A DNA stretch of 64,000 nt from Vibrio spartinae (GCF_024347135.1 NZ_AP024907.1:1727001-1791000); one strand, 5' to 3'. Shown: positions 20,322-29,972, counted from the stretch's first letter. Notes: generated from the letters alone by a model not told the origin. Numbers and translations are program-made.

Positions 20322-21020
20322 TTACTCAGCGGTATGAGGATGTTTTGTGTCGTTTGGATGATTGTCGTTCTCAGATATTCCCGCAGGTGTGTTATGGGAT
20401 GCGTCATCGGAGAAAATCGGTTCTTTCGGTCCGAGGAACTTAGGTTTGGCATCGATGATAAATAGATCGAGGATCGCCCGGGCCCGGGCAAAAATTTCAC
20501 GGATTCTTATTTTGAGATCGGTACCGTGGGTGGGGCCGGGGACAGCAAAACAAGCCGCATCAATCTTGTGATAGTTCGCGATAAACAGCGCTCGTTCGCA
20601 GTGAAAGCGTTGCGTAATAATCAGAAAATGGTTGGTATCAAAGATTTTTTTGGCCCGGATAATCGAATCGAGCGTTCTGAATCCGGCATAGTCCAAAGCG
20701 ATATCTTGTTCCGGTATACCTGCTTTCATCAAATCACGTTTCATCGTCCATGGTTCATTGTAAGAACGATGAGCATTATCGCCACTGAGCAGAAAATGAG
20801 TCACTTTGCCTGAACGATAGAGCTGAATCGCGGCTTCAATACGATGAATGTAATACGCATTGAGTATACGGCCTAGATATTTGCTGGTTCCTAATACCAC
20901 AGCCACTTGGTAGTGCTCAATATGATCGGTATTGGTGAGTATCTGGTCTTGTGTTTTCCAACTGACCCAGCGATCAATGACGTACAAGGATACGACCAGC
21001 ATAAGCAATATGATGAGCAT
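20322..21020 (-). CDS. sanA: SanA/YdcF family (DUF218) envelope protein
   Basis: 232 residues. One N-terminal membrane anchor (MLIILLMLVVSLYVIDRW) and then a periplasmic DUF218 domain: VAVVLGTSKY, HFLLSGDNAHRSYNEP, GFRTLDSIIRAKKIF, FLIITQRFHCERALFIA, and the SanA-typical REIFARARAILDL. SanA is linked to the envelope barrier and vancomycin sensitivity in enterobacteria. The C-terminal tail (about 25 residues, Asp/Asn/His-rich) is unusual. No better upstream start is in frame. It is co-directional with DUF2797 and DUF3392. Confidence 0.85.
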   Translation of the reverse strand: MLIILLMLVVSLYVIDRWVSWKTQDQILTNTDHIEHYQVAVVLGTSKYLGRILNAYYIHRIEAAIQLYRSGKVTHFLLSGDNAHRSYNEPWTMKRDLMKAGIPEQDIALDYAGFRTLDSIIRAKKIFDTNHFLIITQRFHCERALFIANYHKIDAACFAVPGPTHGTDLKIRIREIFARARAILDLFIIDAKPKFLGPKEPIFSDDASHNTPAGISENDNHPNDTKHPHTAE

Positions 21021-21124
21021 GGCTTTGATGAGTCGCCAGCAAAGATGGCGTATTCTGCTGATGCATCCGCTATCAGCGTGATATTTACTGAAACGAGAGT
21101 GGATAACGATACCTTTTATCTAAA

Positions 21125-21448
21125 TTATATTTGCCTGTTCTTCTGAGCCCAGAGCCCGATGCTGACAAAACTGACAATGACAACGACAAACATGGTGCCT
21201 CGTTCTAAGTGGGCAAGTGTCCGAGCTAAGTCAGGGCTGAGTTTGACGATGATAAATCCATAACCAAATGCATTAAGTAATATAAAGGTAAATGTGCGAA
21301 TGACAAAGTGTTGATTACGCAACATCCGGCGTAATAGCGCATTAATTTCACCACCCAGCACCACCAACAGGCAGGCAATCAGTGCGATGGCGATCTCTTC
21401 CAGGTAAGGTGCGAGATATTGTCCCGCAGGACTGAAAAAATGCAACAT
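21125..21448 (-). CDS. DUF3392 family small membrane protein
   Basis: 107 residues from the ATG at 21448 (MLHFFSPAGQYLAPYLEEIA), which has a clear AAGGA site. The frame is open much farther upstream, but only into maeA. Three predicted membrane segments: about residues 14-32 (IAIALIACLLVVLGG), 47-65 (TFTFILLNAFGYGFIIV) and 79-98 (MFVVVIVSFVSIGLWA). Function unknown; the family is common next to maeA in vibrios. It lies beyond the maeA terminator and may have its own promoter. Confidence 0.8.
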   Translation of the reverse strand: MLHFFSPAGQYLAPYLEEIAIALIACLLVVLGGEINALLRRMLRNQHFVIRTFTFILLNAFGYGFIIVKLSPDLARTLAHLERGTMFVVVIVSFVSIGLWAQKNRQI

Positions 21449-21464
21449 GGTAAATATCCTTGCC

Positions 21465-21491
21465 AATAAAAAGCCTCTGTAACAGAGGCTT
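21465..21491 (-). terminator. terminator after maeA
   Basis: AAGCCTCTG / CAGAGGCTT with loop TAA (21471-21491); on the minus strand TTTTTATTGG follows. Confidence 0.85.
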
Positions 21492-21521
21492 ATCTTATCA
21501 TATTGATATCGTTTGACCGAT

Positions 21522-23210
21522 TTAGAATGCGACGCGCTTATAGCGACGATAAACCGGTTGCCAGAAATTACGTTCGATCGCTTGCTCCAGTGCTTCAGTT
21601 GTAATGGCATCAGCAACACCTTGTTCAATCGCCTTTTTCGCGACGGCAAGTGCAATTTTTTTCGAAACCGAGTGAATCGCTTCCAATGGTGGTAGCAGTG
21701 AACCATGACCATTGATTGCCAGTGGTGAACATTCAGCCAGTGCCCGGCTCGACTCCATCAACATCTCATCGGTTACTCGTTTTGCATTTGCTGCAAGGAC
21801 GCCAAGTCCGATACCGGGGAAGATGTAACTGTTGTTACACTGAACAATCGGGTAGAGTTTGTCACCTAACATGACCGGTTCAAACGGACTACCGGTTGCA
21901 ACGAGTGCTTCTCCGTTTGTCCATGTCAGCAGATCACTTGGCAGCGCTTCAACACGGCTTGTCGGGTTCGACAGTGGGAAGATAATCGGACGTGGACAGT
22001 GTTGATGCATCTCACGGACGATGTCTTCACTGAATAGTCCCGGTGCACCGGAAACACCAATCAAGACGGTTGGTTTCGCTTCTCTGACAACATCGTGCAG
22101 AGAGAACCCAGTCCCTTCTGCTTCCCAGTGTTGCGTATTGGATTTCTTCTGCACTAAACGCTGTTGGAAATCCAATAGATTTGGCATACCTTCTTGCAAT
22201 AATCCCCAGCGGTCAACCATATAGACCTGTGAGCGGGCTTGCTGATCAGAAATACCTTCTGAAACCATTTGAGCAATAATCGCTTCGGCAATACCACACC
22301 CGGCAGAGCCGGCACCAAGGAAGGTGATTCGCTGTTCTGCCAGTTTACTGCCAGCAGCTTTACATGCTGCCAGTAAAGAGCCGACCGTGATAGCGGCTGT
22401 TCCCTGAATATCATCGTTAAAGCAGCAAATCCGGTCTTTGTAACGCTCAAGCAGTGGCATGGCATTTTTCTGAGCAAAGTCTTCAAACTGAACCAAAGCA
22501 TCAGGCCAGCGGCGTTGAATCGCTTGGATAAACTCTTCAACAAATGCATCGTATTCTGCACCGGTAATCCGCGGATGACGCCAGCCCATATACATTGGGT
22601 CGGCTAAACGTTGTGGGTTATTGGTCCCAACATCCAAAACAACCGGGAGTGTATAAGCCGGGCTGATCCCCCCACAGGCGGTATACAGGGCAAGTTTTCC
22701 GATTGGAATACCCATCCCACCGATACCTTGGTCACCCAGACCAAGAATACGCTCACCATCGGTGACTACGATGACTTTGACGTGATGGTTAGAGGCATTA
22801 TTCAAGATATCATCAATTTTATTGCGGTTCGGATATGAAATAAATAATCCACGACCACGGCGATAGATATTAGAGAAGTTTTCACATGCAGCACCAACGG
22901 TCGGTGTGTAGATGACAGGCATCATCTCAGTGATGTGATTTTGCACCAGTCGGTAGAAGAGCGTCTCATTGGTATCTTGTATATTGCGAAGATAGATATG
23001 CTTATCCATATCATTGTCGAAATTGCAATATTGTTGGTACGCACGGACAACTTGTTCCTGAATGGTTTCTGTTGCTTCAGGGAGCAGACCACCAAGGTTA
23101 AATGAGCTTCTTTCTTCTGCTGTAAAAGCGGCACCTTTGTTGAGCAGTGGTGTACTGAGGAGCATAGAGCCCGCGTGGGAAATATATAAAGGGCGTTTGT
23201 CGTTGTTCAT
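21522..23210 (-). CDS. maeA: NAD-dependent malic enzyme
   Basis: 562 residues from the ATG at 23210 ([21 protein letters not shown]); an earlier in-frame start at 23291 adds 27 unrelated residues. It decarboxylates malate to pyruvate with reduction of NAD. Visible features are [50 protein letters not shown], metal ligands in [16 protein letters not shown] and [12 protein letters not shown], the NAD motif [15 protein letters not shown], and [10 protein letters not shown]. The length matches E. coli SfcA/MaeA. Confidence 0.95.
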   Translation of the reverse strand: MNNDKRPLYISHAGSMLLSTPLLNKGAAFTAEERSSFNLGGLLPEATETIQEQVVRAYQQYCNFDNDMDKHIYLRNIQDTNETLFYRLVQNHITEMMPVIYTPTVGAACENFSNIYRRGRGLFISYPNRNKIDDILNNASNHHVKVIVVTDGERILGLGDQGIGGMGIPIGKLALYTACGGISPAYTLPVVLDVGTNNPQRLADPMYMGWRHPRITGAEYDAFVEEFIQAIQRRWPDALVQFEDFAQKNAMPLLERYKDRICCFNDDIQGTAAITVGSLLAACKAAGSKLAEQRITFLGAGSAGCGIAEAIIAQMVSEGISDQQARSQVYMVDRWGLLQEGMPNLLDFQQRLVQKKSNTQHWEAEGTGFSLHDVVREAKPTVLIGVSGAPGLFSEDIVREMHQHCPRPIIFPLSNPTSRVEALPSDLLTWTNGEALVATGSPFEPVMLGDKLYPIVQCNNSYIFPGIGLGVLAANAKRVTDEMLMESSRALAECSPLAINGHGSLLPPLEAIHSVSKKIALAVAKKAIEQGVADAITTEALEQAIERNFWQPVYRRYKRVAF

Positions 23211-23579
23211 TGTATGCCTATATTTTGTAGGATGATGAAGGGAAACGGGACAAATTTTACGGGTACTCCTGTCGGTTGTAAATAGAGGCAATTTGAAGTT
23301 TCCCTCATTCTCGTAGGTTAATTGGCGGTTTTTTTTGAATATGGTTTACCAATATTTGCATTTTAGTGAATAAATATAAGTTTATTTGTTAAACAAAATA
23401 TGAATCATTCATCTCACCAAGCTAAATATTTGTTCAATAGTTGTTATTTATATGCATCTGATAGAGCGTTTTTATATATGTTTTCGGCCATAAAATACCG
23501 TTTTTTTATATTCTATTGCTATAAACGGATTGGCGGATCATAGTGTGTCTATGGTGCTGTCACTTTCGTGGGGGGCGAA
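23211..23579. other. 369-bp divergent intergenic region
   Basis: Very AT-rich between 23330 and 23520. It holds the maeA promoter and that of the following plus-strand gene. I see no further ORF or known operator. Confidence 0.45.
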
Positions 23580-23957
23580 ATGATTCAACCGACCCGAGTC
23601 CGAGGTGTATTTGATTACACCGCATTCTTAGATGTTGCATGTCATAAACATTGGACACTGTTTGAAGCCTTCTTTCATACAGAGCGCGTTGCACATGATG
23701 AATCATCACAAACGACCCGTCAGGCATTAGCCCCGGATGAACGTTTGTGGAAGAAAGCATTGCAAAATCTGTCTCTGGGACGTAGTGATCAGGAAAATCT
23801 GATGATCTTGTCAAAGTTGGCAAGATCAGAAGGAATTGAGGCGTTACAAGTGATGATGCCTTATGCCTTGGATGCACAACAGTTGCATGAGATTGAAACG
23901 CTGGGGTGTCATACGACACAGCGGGTTGAGGTTGATGAACTGTTGATTGAGTGGTGA
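23580..23957 (+). CDS. conserved small protein of unknown function
   Basis: 125 residues from the ATG at 23580; a GTG at 23568 is in frame but would occupy the G-rich ribosome site (GGGGGGCGAA). The sequence begins MIQPTRVRGVFDYTAFLDVA and is largely helical, with no membrane segment or signal peptide. The segment SRSDQENLMILSKLARSEGIEALQVMMPYAL-like region (residues about 73-103) is amphipathic. Codon use matches the neighbours, and its position between maeA and purC suggests a Vibrio core gene. I do not recognise a domain. Confidence 0.65.
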   Translation: MIQPTRVRGVFDYTAFLDVACHKHWTLFEAFFHTERVAHDESSQTTRQALAPDERLWKKALQNLSLGRSDQENLMILSKLARSEGIEALQVMMPYALDAQQLHEIETLGCHTTQRVEVDELLIEW

Positions 23958-23985
23958 ATCGAAGTGAGATTACCGTTGTTTGAAT

Positions 23986-24014
23986 CCGCTCATCGTCAGT
24001 GTTGTGATGAGCGG
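23986..24014. terminator. hairpin between converging genes
   Basis: CCGCTCATC / GATGAGCGG, 9-bp stem and 11-nt loop, between the 125-aa gene and purC. There is no T-run, so terminator function is uncertain. Confidence 0.4.
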
Positions 24015-24067
24015 ATGATATCGATCAACGGATTGATGTAATCCATAGCGGTTCTGCTATTGAAGCA

Positions 24068-25177
24068 TTATGCAGGCTGAATGAGGCCATATTCCCGGTC
24101 AAGTATCTCAATAATTTCTTGTTTTGGATTGTTACTCAGATGGATGGGCTGACCCGTAATCTTTTCGGCAATCCCCGTATAAGTTTCGGAAATGTCCTGT
24201 AATGCTTTCAAGGGTAAAGCATTGTCTCTGGCGAGCGCTTCTCGCTCAGGCATGCGTGTTTTGTTCAGCAGAATGTCTGGGTCTGGGAAGTAGTTCAGCA
24301 AAAACTGACGGAAGCCTTCTTTTGAATTTTCAACGATATGGCCGGCAGCATATTGCTGAGCATCCCAGATTCTGGATGAATCCGGTGTACCAACTTCATC
24401 CATATAAATGAGTTTATCTTGCCCCTGAGCATCGGTGACATAACCAAATTCAAATTTGGTGTCGACGAAGATCTGGTCAATATCAGCGAGCGTCTGGCTG
24501 ATCACATCAAAGCCTTCTTTCAGTAACTTCTCATATAAACTGATATCTTCTGGCTGACGGAAGTTAAATGCGGCGTAATTTGCTGCGATATCTTGTCGGC
24601 TGATGTTGACATCATCGGCCTCTGGAACACCGGGAATTCCTTTGAGAATGCCTTTCGTTGATGGTGTGAACAGCAATTCAGGCAGTTGCTTATCTTTTCC
24701 TAACCCTTCGGGAAGCTGAATACCGCAGAATTCTCGCTCACCTTTCTCGTAGGCCCGCCACATTGAACCCGTGATATAGCTGCGGCAGATGGCTTCAATT
24801 TTAATCGGTGTGGCTTGCTGAACAATCCAGACAAACGGGTGGGGGATATCAAGAATATGGCTGTCTGCCAGACCGTGCTGGCGAAATAGTTTGAACCAGT
24901 GATTGGAAATTGCGTTGAGAGCAGCGCCTTTTCCCGGTACTCCGGCGATACCACCTTCAGCGTGCCAGATACAGTCAAAAGCAGAGATACGGTCACTGAT
25001 GACCATAATTGCCAGCGGGGCATCTGCTGCGACGTTGTAGCCTTTTTGTTGAATCAGGCGACGGCTGTCTTCTTCAGTTAACCAGTAAACGGAACGAACT
25101 TTTCCACTATGAACGGGTTTGCTGGTGCGAATGGGGAGGTCGTCATTGACGGCGAGAATTTGATCGGCGAGGCTCAT
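24068..25177 (-). CDS. purC: phosphoribosylaminoimidazole-succinocarboxamide synthase
   Basis: 369 residues, the longer form of SAICAR synthase found in vibrios (the E. coli enzyme is about 237). It joins aspartate to CAIR in purine synthesis, using ATP. Motifs: [79 protein letters not shown] and [14 protein letters not shown] PurR box lies about 135 nt upstream, so purine repression is likely. Confidence 0.95.
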   Translation of the reverse strand: MSLADQILAVNDDLPIRTSKPVHSGKVRSVYWLTEEDSRRLIQQKGYNVAADAPLAIMVISDRISAFDCIWHAEGGIAGVPGKGAALNAISNHWFKLFRQHGLADSHILDIPHPFVWIVQQATPIKIEAICRSYITGSMWRAYEKGEREFCGIQLPEGLGKDKQLPELLFTPSTKGILKGIPGVPEADDVNISRQDIAANYAAFNFRQPEDISLYEKLLKEGFDVISQTLADIDQIFVDTKFEFGYVTDAQGQDKLIYMDEVGTPDSSRIWDAQQYAAGHIVENSKEGFRQFLLNYFPDPDILLNKTRMPEREALARDNALPLKALQDISETYTGIAEKITGQPIHLSNNPKQEIIEILDREYGLIQPA

Positions 25178-25310
25178 TCAGACATTCCTATCTAAAAAGT
25201 AATCGGTTCAACTGACAGATACCCGTTGACCAGACACAGAGTGACAAACATTACGGGATATCCGATTTCTGAGCGCATCATACCAGAACTATTTTTCACT
25301 GCCAGAGAAA

Positions 25311-25326
25311 AAGCAAACGTTTGCTT
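25311..25326. promoter_or_regulatory. PurR operator of purC
   Basis: AAGCAAACGTTTGCTT, a perfect 16-bp palindrome matching the PurR consensus, upstream of purC. Confidence 0.85.
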
Positions 25327-25357
25327 CAAGGGGGGTATTTTCAACCAATCACTGATC

Positions 25358-25384
25358 TAAAAAAAATCCCCTGTGTAGAGGGGA
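25358..25384 (-). terminator. terminator after sulA
   Basis: TCCCCT / AGGGGA stem (25367-25372, 25379-25384), followed on the minus strand by a run of eight Ts. Confidence 0.8.
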
Positions 25385-25451
25385 TGAAATGGTGATTGCA
25401 GTGTTCAGTGGTGATGTTGAGCGTTTTGGTTGCCGGAATGAGTCGCTGGAA

Positions 25452-25862
25452 TCAATGGTAGTGGCGGTTTGGATCCGCCACAAAGAAAATCTCACAGTGG
25501 TATTGTTGACCCAACTGTATGAGCTGTTTCCGCGCCTGTTCGGTGAGTCGTTGTGAAGCCACGATGGCGCAGGCATTGCCTGATAGGATGGCTTTACGAA
25601 TCACATGATACTCATCCATCGTCTTTGAGGCTTTCAGTTGCACAACTTGATGACCCGGAATCTTGTGTGAATCGAGTGAGCGTAGATCCGGCCGGTAGGA
25701 TTCCGATGTGACCAGAATCCACTGTGGCAGTTGAGAGAGCTGTGCTAAACGATCATACAGATAGCTTGCCATTGCGTCATATCGGGTCGCATTTTGGGGC
25801 GAGTGGTGACCGGTATAGTGGTGCAATCCGGATGAGTACATCAAATCATTCAACAAACGCAT
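25452..25862 (-). CDS. sulA: SOS cell-division inhibitor SulA
   Basis: 136 residues, somewhat shorter than E. coli SulA (169), mainly at the N-terminus. The RecA-like SulA core is visible: LSQLPQWILVTSESYRPD, VVQLKASKTMDEYHVIRKAILSGNACAIVAS, and FFVADPNRHYH at the end. During DNA damage it binds FtsZ and blocks septation. A perfect LexA box 22 nt upstream of the start supports the assignment and SOS control. Confidence 0.88.
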   Translation of the reverse strand: MRLLNDLMYSSGLHHYTGHHSPQNATRYDAMASYLYDRLAQLSQLPQWILVTSESYRPDLRSLDSHKIPGHQVVQLKASKTMDEYHVIRKAILSGNACAIVASQRLTEQARKQLIQLGQQYHCEIFFVADPNRHYH

Positions 25863-25883
25863 AATACTGATTCCTTATACATG

Positions 25884-25899
25884 CTGTATATATATACAG
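25884..25899. promoter_or_regulatory. LexA box (SOS operator) of sulA
   Basis: CTGTATATATATACAG fits CTGT-N8-ACAG exactly and is a full palindrome. It lies 22 nt upstream of the sulA ATG. Confidence 0.95.
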
Positions 25900-26232
25900 T
25901 ATTTTATATTGAATGACTGATCAAGTAGGAATTGGTGTAAATTCGTACTTTTCTGTTATCAAGATCTCATTACTGAATATTTCCTGTTCGTGAATGCGAA
26001 CTGGAATCGAGAAAATCCAATCGGACACGCCTGTCTGTCAGCGGTGGTGACAGACAGGCGCGGGACTGAGCAAGGGAACTGGTGTTTCACTGCTGAGTAA
26101 TGGTGGGGATTCGGCTTTGAGTTTTGAGCGAGTGACTTATCGTAAAAAGGCATATCGCGTTGTTGTATTGTCGTGATAAGCGGTTTGACTGATGCAGACA
26201 ACGACTACTGCACAGTCATGGTTTCGGGTGTT
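25900..26232. other. intergenic region upstream of sulA
   Basis: About 330 bp between the sulA operator and the end of the J-domain gene. It contains a small hairpin at about 26032-26060 (CCTGTCTGTCA / TGACAGACAGG), which could act as terminator for the J-domain gene. Nothing else is supported. Confidence 0.4.
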
Positions 26233-26280
26233 ATTGTTTTATTGCGCTATTGTTTTATTGCGCTATTGTTTTATTGCGCG
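26233..26280. repeat. 16-bp tandem repeat, 3 units, across a stop codon
   Basis: ATTGTTTTATTGCGCT repeated three times; the last copy ends in G. The third copy includes the stop codon and the last residues of the J-domain gene. The first two copies extend beyond the gene. Confidence 0.9.
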
Positions 26281-27347
26281 GAGGTGCTTTGCTGATGTGC
26301 TAATAGTGATTTTAATGCTTGATTTAACCGTTTCATCTCTTCATCACTGCCTTTCATATCCGGGTGATAAATCTTACTCAGCTGTTTATAACGCAGTTTG
26401 ATCTGTTTGACATCTGGTATTTCTGTGACTGAGAAGCCAAATAAAGCACATGCTAAATCGAGGCTATTCGGGCGAGCTGGGGGCTGTTTGGGTGGCGTTT
26501 GTTGTAAGCGCTTCATCTCTTGAAACAGCATGGTCATTTGTTGTTTTTGTTTGCGAATCGTTTGTTCCTGCTGCTTGATTTTTTGCTGTTGTATAGTGGT
26601 ACCAGACTGAACCTGTAACGGCTCTGACGGTGGTAGTTGAACCTCAGGGCGAGTTGATTCCGCTGTTCTGAGCTGTTTTTTGAGTCGAATATAGACAACT
26701 CCCAGTAAAGTCAATGCTAGCATCAGTACGGCTACAATCACGCTGGATATGATCTGAGGCAGCGTGAATTGAGCAGCATCGGCTTGAGCATTATTGAAAC
26801 GGACCGGAGAAATTGTGGTATCGGGGGCTTGAGCATCTTCGAGTGCTTTTCTCCGCGAAATTTCTTTCATTCGGCGGTGATTGAACTGTTGTTCGAGTAA
26901 CTGGCTGTAGCGTTGCTCTGCTGTTGGATTAGACAATCCTGCAATCCGGTACCAAATCAGTGCCTGAGTTTCACCCGACAGATCCGTCACTTGTTCATAG
27001 AGTTGACCCAGTTTGAACTGTGCTGTCGTGTCGCCTTGTGTTGCTAAGCGAGTCAGCCAATAGATCGCTTGTGTTTTATCCGGTGTGACACCGACGCTGC
27101 CATTAAGATAAGCATTCGCGACTTGTAATTGCGCCTGCTTATGGCCATTTTCAGCGGCTTGTTCCATCCAGTAAAAAGATTGTTTGGGGTCGGCTTTCAC
27201 ACCTTGTCCCTGTTGATAATGCAAGGCAAGTTGGTACTGTGCGTTTTTGTCACGCAAGATGGCTTGCTGGCGTAGGGTATTGATGTCGGCGGCATATGCA
27301 GATGCAAGAACCAGCAACAAACATATCAGTAATAATCTCAATCGCAC
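26271..27347 (-). CDS. membrane-anchored Sel1-repeat / J-domain protein
   Basis: 358 residues. Signal peptide MRLRLLLICLLLVLASAYA, then Sel1-type repeats (about residues 28-150: AQYQLALHYQQGQGVKADPKQSFYWMEQAAENGH and two similar units). A membrane helix lies near 199-222 (IISSVIVAVLMLALTLLGVVY) and is followed by RLKK, which puts the C-terminus in the cytoplasm. Next come a Gln/Lys-rich coiled coil (about 255-290) and a J domain at about 305-355 with the HPD motif (YKQLSKIYHPDMKGSDEEM). A J domain recruits DnaK, so this could link periplasmic or envelope sensing to the cytoplasmic chaperone. The fusion has no name that I know. Confidence 0.82.
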   Translation of the reverse strand: MRLRLLLICLLLVLASAYAADINTLRQQAILRDKNAQYQLALHYQQGQGVKADPKQSFYWMEQAAENGHKQAQLQVANAYLNGSVGVTPDKTQAIYWLTRLATQGDTTAQFKLGQLYEQVTDLSGETQALIWYRIAGLSNPTAEQRYSQLLEQQFNHRRMKEISRRKALEDAQAPDTTISPVRFNNAQADAAQFTLPQIISSVIVAVLMLALTLLGVVYIRLKKQLRTAESTRPEVQLPPSEPLQVQSGTTIQQQKIKQQEQTIRKQKQQMTMLFQEMKRLQQTPPKQPPARPNSLDLACALFGFSVTEIPDVKQIKLRYKQLSKIYHPDMKGSDEEMKRLNQALKSLLAHQQSTSAQ

Positions 27348-27365
27348 GCCTGACCCCTAAGGTTG

Positions 27366-27402
27366 ATATTCCGGATTCAGCGTAATTTCTGATCCGGAAT
27401 AT
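27366..27402. terminator. inverted repeat between OmpA-like and J-domain genes
   Basis: 11-bp arms ATATTCCGGAT and ATCCGGAATAT with a 15-nt loop, 9 nt beyond the OmpA-like gene's stop. It may be a terminator or processing hairpin; the T-run is weak. Confidence 0.5.
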
Positions 27403-27410
27403 TTGTCAGT

Positions 27411-28079
27411 TTATTTCAGTGGTAGGATCTGTATTTCAACCCGTCGGTTACACTGTCTTCCCTGCGGTGTACTATTGGTGCACAGAGGGTGGCGCTCGCC
27501 AATGCCCCGAGCAATCGCCCGACCGGGAGCAACGCCTTGTGAGACGAGATACTGACGTACCGATTCTGCCCGTTTTTCTGATAAGACTTGATTCGTGCGG
27601 TCGCTACCAGTGCTGTCGGTATGGCCATCAATGACTAAACTGGTTTCGGGATATTCCACTAAAATTTTAGCCACACCATTTAAGGTATTGTGAATCGAAG
27701 CATTGAGATGGTAATCGTTGGTATTAAAACCGATTCCGTTTTTCATGCGTAAACGAAGCTGATGTTCTCCGACGCGCTCAACCTGAACGCCGGAATTGAC
27801 AAGAGAACGTCGTAGTGCTGCTTCTTGTTTGTCAAAGTAGTAGCCGACACCGCCACCAATCGCAGCACCACCGGCTGCGCCAATGAGTGCTCGCTGGCGC
27901 CGCTCTCTGGCGTTATCACCCGAAGCGAGACCCACTGCAATCCCCGAAATTGCACCAATTAGTGCGCCTTTGGTGGTTGAGTTGGTTTCGTTTTCACCCG
28001 TTGTTGCATTCTGTCTTTGCGTTGCTTCGCACCCGGCCAGTAGCGAAAGCAGAGAAAGCATAATGATGGTTCGTTTCAC
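27411..28079 (-). CDS. OmpA-family outer-membrane lipoprotein (YiaD/YfiB-like)
   Basis: 222 residues. Lipoprotein signal MKRTIIMLSLLSLLAGC with Cys17. Next comes a glycine-zipper region (GALIGAISGIAVGLASG and ALIGAAGGAAIGGGVGYYF), then a C-terminal OmpA peptidoglycan-binding domain with SLVIDGHTDSTGSDRTNQVLSEKRAESVRQYL and NRRVEIQI. It probably tethers the outer membrane to peptidoglycan. It lies 63 nt upstream of the Sel1/J-domain gene, on the same strand. Confidence 0.88.
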   Translation of the reverse strand: MKRTIIMLSLLSLLAGCEATQRQNATTGENETNSTTKGALIGAISGIAVGLASGDNARERRQRALIGAAGGAAIGGGVGYYFDKQEAALRRSLVNSGVQVERVGEHQLRLRMKNGIGFNTNDYHLNASIHNTLNGVAKILVEYPETSLVIDGHTDSTGSDRTNQVLSEKRAESVRQYLVSQGVAPGRAIARGIGERHPLCTNSTPQGRQCNRRVEIQILPLK

Positions 28080-28156
28080 TGAGATACTCCCTGATTGTTA
28101 TTCTCGTATCATGAATCACAATTATCTATCACATTGTAGACAATAATTCGGATGAA

Positions 28157-28840
28157 TTATTTCAATAATTTTGGTGCTTGTGCACCATCAATCGGTCTGT
28201 TGACAGAAATTCTACGTCCTTTTTTCAATCCGGTCTCGTAATCTTCGGTCAAATTTTTCATCGCTTCTTTGAGTTGTTTCTTAAATGTTTCGCGGTCAAT
28301 GTTCTGGAATTCCCGATCAATATAGCTATTGATTTTATCTGCGGAATCTTGATCGGGGGTGATATCCGGTAATTTTTCCAGTGCACCTTCGATCCAACCA
28401 GATAAAAAAGAGTTAACTCTGCGCGACACTTCTTGTGTCGATGTGCCACTGCCAGCAAAACTATTACGGAACTGACCGGTTTGCTCGTTCATTTCACGAT
28501 AAATGACATCAAAAGCAAAAGCGGCAAAAATAGCGCGATCCGCTTCACCGATAAACTCGACTCTTTTCAGACCTTTATGATTCAATAAGACGGCCTCTAC
28601 ACCAAACTTGGTGTTGATACCTCGGATAATACGGAGCAGGTGACTGCTGATTTGGGCTGGTAGCAGGTGAGAAGACTGGGTTTTCCCCATTTTGATGAAT
28701 TCAATATCATCTTTATGCAGACCATATTTTAACATCAGGCTATGCGCCATCTTGATGGCACTTGCCGCCTCATTCACATTCGCGGAATTACCAAGTTCCA
28801 AGCATTTGGCTATTTTTTTAAGGGCTTTTTCTTTATTCAT
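28157..28840 (-). CDS. DUF2786 domain protein
   Basis: 227 residues from the ATG at 28840 (MNKEKALKKIAKCLELGNSANVNEAASAI), where the DUF2786 domain begins; the ATG at 28885 adds 15 residues without family likeness. The N-terminal DUF2786 domain is about 40 residues. The middle part contains a possible zinc-free region with FIGEADRAIFAAFAFDVIYREM, and the C-terminus is basic. Members often occur in phages and vibrios. Function unknown. It is cytoplasmic, with no signal or membrane segment. Confidence 0.8.
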   Translation of the reverse strand: MNKEKALKKIAKCLELGNSANVNEAASAIKMAHSLMLKYGLHKDDIEFIKMGKTQSSHLLPAQISSHLLRIIRGINTKFGVEAVLLNHKGLKRVEFIGEADRAIFAAFAFDVIYREMNEQTGQFRNSFAGSGTSTQEVSRRVNSFLSGWIEGALEKLPDITPDQDSADKINSYIDREFQNIDRETFKKQLKEAMKNLTEDYETGLKKGRRISVNRPIDGAQAPKLLK

Positions 28841-29027
28841 TGACCTGAGATATAGGGAGTTGAGATGCACAGCAAAGTCAGACATTCTAACTTTTCTGAT
28901 CGAAAATGAAAAGAATGAAAAGAGGGGGCGTCAGTCACAACGGACTGGGATTCTGCCACGCAAAGGGTTAACCGACGAACAGTGAATGTCAGCATAATGG
29001 GCAACGGTTGGGGATGTCGATGAAGAT

Positions 29028-29052
29028 CCGGATAAAGTGTGACTTTATCCGG
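29028..29052 (-). terminator. hairpin after the DUF3334 gene
   Basis: CCGGATAAAG / CTTTATCCGG, 10-bp stem and 5-nt loop, 21 nt past the stop. There is no T-run on the minus strand. Confidence 0.5.
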
Positions 29053-29073
29053 GTAACATCAATGGCTGGTTAT

Positions 29074-29790
29074 TTATAAGCCAAGCTGATCGAGTAAATC
29101 AGCCGCGTTGCCGCTATCTTGCTGATCATCTTTGTGATTTTTCGGATTACTAGCAGATGATTGAGAGGATGACGCTTGTTCTGATTGTTGCCATGTGGAT
29201 TCGAGAATATCGTCTGGGTTTTCATCTTCGGAAATCTCAAATTCCTCTAACTGAATGAATTCGGTTTTGTCCATTGCGAGTTCAAGATAGAAAATGTTGT
29301 TTTTTTCGGTAGAGAAGGTAACTCGGCGGGCTTGAGGGCGATCAAGATTGGTATCCACAGAAAGTAACACCTGCTTGTTCAGTGACAGCATTTTGGGTTG
29401 GTTTTGAGTAATGTTGGTCTGTAGTTCTTTGCGAACTTTGTTGGTGAAATCACCGACGAGTTGATTCATGAGTTCGCCTAATACATCTCCGACTTCGTCC
29501 GATGTATGCAGCACCGCCAGCTCTTCTTCCGGCATGCCCATATTACGCATGTAATTTCTATAAATCTCCAATGCAGCTTTGGCATTGAAGTTAATGACAA
29601 CCAATCCGGTAAACCCGCCATCGAAAAGCACAAAACAACCAAAATCAGGTTTGAGTGCGGTTTTATTAATTTTCTGAACCATAGCAGAATAATGAATCTG
29701 CGAAGCGGTTGCTGTCGTAAGCACCTTAGAAACAGACTGGCACAACATCAGCAGAATATCTTCTGTGGTGACTACTTGACTTTTTTTCAT
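29074..29790 (-). CDS. DUF3334 family protein, CheX-like
   Basis: 238 residues from the ATG at 29790 (MKKSQVVTTEDILLMLCQSV); ATGs at 29805 and 29802 are also possible. The segment HTSDEVGDVLGELMNQLVGDFTNKV (about residues 97-121) resembles the conserved E..N...G helix of CheC/CheX phosphatases and of related chemotaxis-surface proteins. The C-terminus, from about residue 195, is acidic and Ser/Gln-rich and probably disordered, ending LLDQLGL. Family function is unknown; a link to chemotaxis or two-component signalling is an inference from this motif. Confidence 0.78.
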   Translation of the reverse strand: MKKSQVVTTEDILLMLCQSVSKVLTTATASQIHYSAMVQKINKTALKPDFGCFVLFDGGFTGLVVINFNAKAALEIYRNYMRNMGMPEEELAVLHTSDEVGDVLGELMNQLVGDFTNKVRKELQTNITQNQPKMLSLNKQVLLSVDTNLDRPQARRVTFSTEKNNIFYLELAMDKTEFIQLEEFEISEDENPDDILESTWQQSEQASSSQSSASNPKNHKDDQQDSGNAADLLDQLGL

Positions 29791-29972
29791 ATGATTGTCC
29801 ATCAAAATATTTCAACAACAAGGCATCACATCATGCCTTTTCCTATTCTTGAACCGAGATTCTGTTTTAATCGCCTCTTTAAATGTTGTAAAGTGAGCTA
29901 ACTCAAAGATCAAGAACAAAAAGTATTAACCCATCGCTGCATTGAAGTCAGCGTCGTACGGATAGGAAGCAA

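Noticed and set aside
22154..22561. 135-codon minus-strand frame inside maeA
   Set aside because: Alternative frame of a well-conserved gene.
28957..28975. CACGCAAAGGGTTAACC, resembling part of a c-di-GMP-I (GEMM) riboswitch
   Set aside because: Only the first conserved block is present; the second block (ACGCAAAGCC type) and tetraloop receptor are missing, and the next plus-strand gene is about 1 kb away.
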